A DNA stretch of 64,000 bases from Picocystis sp. L7 (lineage: Eukaryota > Chlorophyta > Picocystophyceae > Picocystales > Picocystaceae), in assembly GCA_020975725.1 (NCBI GenBank), contig QXJR01000017.1:373001-437000 (forward strand). The letters are read 5' to 3'. Made by a program: the position numbers and the translations under genes. The notes under the pieces were generated by a model. That model had not been told where the DNA came from and did not search any database. It saw only the letters and a program-made list of their open reading frames with translations. Below are positions 61,691 to 64,000 of this stretch, in pieces (position 1 is the first letter of the stretch; every line of letters begins with the position of its first letter).

Positions 61691-61741
61691 TGTCCTATAT
61701 ATAGGACAATAAGGGGTTTATTGTCCTATATATAGGACAAT
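61691..61741. repeat. Doubled perfect palindrome TGTCCTATATATAGGACA
   Basis: TGTCCTATATATAGGACA at 61691..61708 and TTGTCCTATATATAGGACAA at 61721..61740 (the match extends one more base each side, 61720..61741). Both are perfect palindromes, separated by 12 bases of ATAAGGGGTTTA type sequence. Confidence 0.9.
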
Positions 61742-63244
61742 CTTCGTGATTGGAGGACTTTTTTGAAGATCGCCCAATTTTAAACAAAGGTTTGATGAAA
61801 AGATACCCAAGACATGGAGCATTCATGGGACGGCTTTCCGAAGGGCATGTTTGGTTTCGATTTCCGAGGGAACGGGGGTTGACGTTACGACCAAGGGTTT
61901 TTTGACGTTTTGGTGCATGATCCGATCGAAGCGGCGAAAGCCGCAGTCGCGTCAAAACGAGCTTGTTGGAGTGCGCGTTTGCATTCCAGCAAGAGAGTTT
62001 GGAGAGGAATGGGCCCGCCAGACGCATGGTGACGCGTGGAACTCCACGTCGTACATGAAAGGGACTTTGGGTCCCAGGCCCCCCTACGAGGAGCCTCGGT
62101 CTCCCCTCCATCCTGGGTCACCCAACCAAGGGCCCCAGGATTCGGTTATACTAGCTTATGCGTGGGTGGTCCCCTCTGGCTTGATTGGAGACAGACAGTC
62201 CCCCCCCACCCCACCGCCACTTTTTCTTCATAGGGAGAGAGGGGCTGTCGCTGTGGGATCCGTGGAGCCTCGGGTGGACCTCTCCAGACGTTGCTCCTCC
62301 AATCGAAGTTGTAGAGCACTCCGTGTTGAGGGGTTTGGATCGATGGACCCCGACCTGGTTCGACCCGTGCAAGAGCAGGGAGGCCCGTGCACGTCCCAGG
62401 GTCTTTCGGGGCTGGATCCTGCCTCGTTTCCCCTGGCGGGTGCTCCTTCCTTTCGACGCGCGTATCTCTTCGAATATGGGTTCAAATCGAGCGAACGATA
62501 GCTCGTTGGATAGGTCTCGGCGCGTTCTTTCGAACGGTGCTCTCAAAATGCCCAAATTCTGCCTGGCACGAGTTCTAGAGTCGAAAAACCACCGGCAGGT
62601 GGTGGGGACCCCAAACGGCACCGCTGCTCAACACCTCCCCGAGGGCAGCCAGGCATCCACATAGAACCGGACCGCCAAACTTTAGGAGAGGAAAGAGAGA
62701 AAGATAGGACACCTTCAGGAGAAAAAGCACATCGAGAGTCGATGCTCCTGGTGCCATGAAGCGCATGTTCAACCGCCTGGCCAAAACGCCCCAAAAAGGG
62801 TGAATTTTGGAACACCCCCGAGCCAGCCGCGCCGAGTTCACCGGAAAGACGAACGATCCAGGACCAACCAAGCTCAGATTCGGATTCTCCTCGTCGAATC
62901 ACCCAGAAACACCACAAAAAAGAAGGGGGAACAGGCCTGATGTGAAGAAAAAGCCAGAGGACTCACGCTTCCCCGAAGTGGCGGTGGGGTGGGTACGTGG
63001 GGGGCGTTTCGGGATCTGCTGGATTGGGGGGGGCGTGGCGCCCGAAGTACGAGGTTTCTGGTCCTGAAATTCAAACCGTAGTTGATCCGGACGATGTACA
63101 ATTCACCTGCCAAATCTCGTTGTCCTGCCGTCACTCAGCGAGTGGCAGTGCCCCCGAGAGTCACCGCTGGTAGGTATGGCAGGTTTGGAGGGGGGGTGCT
63201 GTCAACTCCCCTCCCCCAGCACACAGGGTGAGCAAGGGAGGATT
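61742..63244. other. Gene-poor stretch before the transposase
   Basis: Mixed-composition DNA without a recognisable gene. Frames at 61851..62501 and 62185..62664 have no known domain. The 5' terminal inverted repeat of the downstream transposon should lie in the last few hundred bases but cannot be defined without the other end. Confidence 0.4.
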
Positions 63245-64000
63245 ATGGGGTGGAATCGAAAGAGGAAAGACCAAATACAGCACCGACCGGAGTTCAAGGC
63301 AAAGCGCTTCGTGATGGGGAAGAAGCGCACAAAAAAGCCATCACCAGGCCTCATGGAGGAAGCGGCCATCCAGGCCACCAAAGCGGCGTACAAGGTGCTG
63401 AGTGGGAATCTCTCCGCCACGTCCAAGGTTATGAAGCGGAGTTGGGTGACAGTGAAGTCTTGGGTGAAGGATCGTAAGCCCAAAGCTCCTTCCTCTTCAA
63501 AACGTCGTTCCCTCTCTTATGCCCGTGGTCATGGCAAGTGGCTGTGCAACTTGCTCAAGTCTCGTGCACTTGAAGGCCAGGCCATGGGAACAAGGGACGT
63601 CATGAGCGAGTGGGAAGCACGGTACGGACGGAGAGTACCGTTGAGGACCTTGCAACGGCTGTTGAAGGATTTGGGGGTGAAGACCAAGGTCCAAAAAAAG
63701 GTGATGAAGTTGCAGGCCTCGCACAAGGCCAATAGAGTGAAGTTTGCGGAACGGCACTTGGGGGATGATTTTGGGCGGGTTCTTTTCACGGATGCCCACC
63801 AAATTTACCTGGGAACCACCAAGCACAAAGGCTCCAAACGAACCCTGGTCCCTCCTGGTACCACACCCCTCGTGGAGTACAACATGGCCCCCCCACGAAT
63901 CAAAGTGTATGGTGGGGTGTGTGCCCGTGGACTCACAGGCCTGTTGACAGTCACGGGGACCACCGGGCAGCCCAGTGACTTCAAGGATGGACAAGGGAAG
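63245..64000 (+). CDS. Tc1/mariner-like DDE transposase, cut by window end
   Basis: An open frame of 252 codons from the ATG at 63245 (another at 63314), with no stop before the window ends. The N-terminal third is helical and basic, fitting a helix-turn-helix DNA-binding region (SATSKVMKRSWVTVKSWVKD and MSEWEARYGRRVPLRTLQRL, LKDLGVKTK). The catalytic part starts HKANRVKFAERHLGDDFGRV and has LFTDAHQIYLG (first catalytic Asp) and RIKVYGGVCARGLTGLLTVT, the beta-strand block before the second Asp of Tc1/mariner enzymes. The second Asp and third residue lie beyond the window. The unbroken frame suggests a young or still active copy of a cut-and-paste DNA transposon. Confidence 0.8.
   Translation, partial: MGWNRKRKDQIQHRPEFKAKRFVMGKKRTKKPSPGLMEEAAIQATKAAYKVLSGNLSATSKVMKRSWVTVKSWVKDRKPKAPSSSKRRSLSYARGHGKWLCNLLKSRALEGQAMGTRDVMSEWEARYGRRVPLRTLQRLLKDLGVKTKVQKKVMKLQASHKANRVKFAERHLGDDFGRVLFTDAHQIYLGTTKHKGSKRTLVPPGTTPLVEYNMAPPRIKVYGGVCARGLTGLLTVTGTTGQPSDFKDGQGK

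Noticed and set aside
1-64000. CRISPR arrays, operons, ribosome-binding sites, rRNA
   Set aside because: None seen; gene structure is eukaryotic and the repeats present are tandem promoter repeats, not spaced repeats.

Overview
The window is nuclear DNA of a eukaryote, most likely a unicellular green-lineage alga. Genes are compact and GC-rich, with no introns or one or two short GT-AG introns that often begin GTGCG. They alternate freely between strands. Green-lineage or plastid markers are a thylakoid-type ADP/ATP carrier, a one-helix chlorophyll-binding (HLIP/OHP-like) protein, a Rubisco-LSMT-like SET protein, an MKK3-like MAPKK with an NTF2-like tail, a plant-type LRR protein, and TTTAGGG-type telobox motifs. 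Species and even class cannot be fixed from sequence alone.

Layout. From 0 to 20 kb: DUF2062 membrane protein (-), U2AF35 splicing factor (+), an unknown protein (-), the thylakoid-type carrier (+), a DnaJ-type zinc-finger membrane protein (-), the tiny QCR9 subunit of complex III (+), tRNA dimethylallyltransferase (-), a second mitochondrial carrier (+), SET protein (-), MKK3-like kinase (-) and SDH2 of complex II (-). From 20 to 33 kb: an FCP1/CPL3-like CTD phosphatase (+) whose frame breaks at a run of nine A, the one-helix protein (-), tRNA-Gly(GCC), two unknown proteins, an R2R3-MYB (-), a sulfotransferase (+), a PHAX-domain RNA-export protein (+) and COX6A of complex IV (-). From 33 to 48 kb: a protein with repeated BED fingers (-), an orphan 2.3 kb stretch, a secreted LRR protein (+), two oxysterol-binding-protein paralogs in tandem (-), a chromate transporter (-), a CIR-N protein (+) and the isopropylmalate isomerase small subunit (-).

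The rest (48.1-64 kb) differs. An AT-richer, gene-poor stretch leads into a large inverted repeat (arms about 4.73 kb, spacer 142 bp) holding two head-to-head, nearly identical copper amine oxidase genes. A second AT-richer stretch follows, then a doubled short palindrome and the 5' part of a Tc1/mariner-like transposase that runs off the window.

Common threads. Three nuclear subunits of respiratory complexes II, III and IV lie within 25 kb. RNA-processing factors are frequent (U2AF35, PHAX, CIR-N, CTD phosphatase). Two short upstream motifs recur at unrelated genes, GAGAARAAACTCCC and CGAGTTAAC, and look like core or proximal promoter elements of this genome. Three genes share the 3' signal TGCAATAAA.

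All intron boundaries were placed by eye from reading phase, splice consensus and family similarity; no alignment or transcript data were available.
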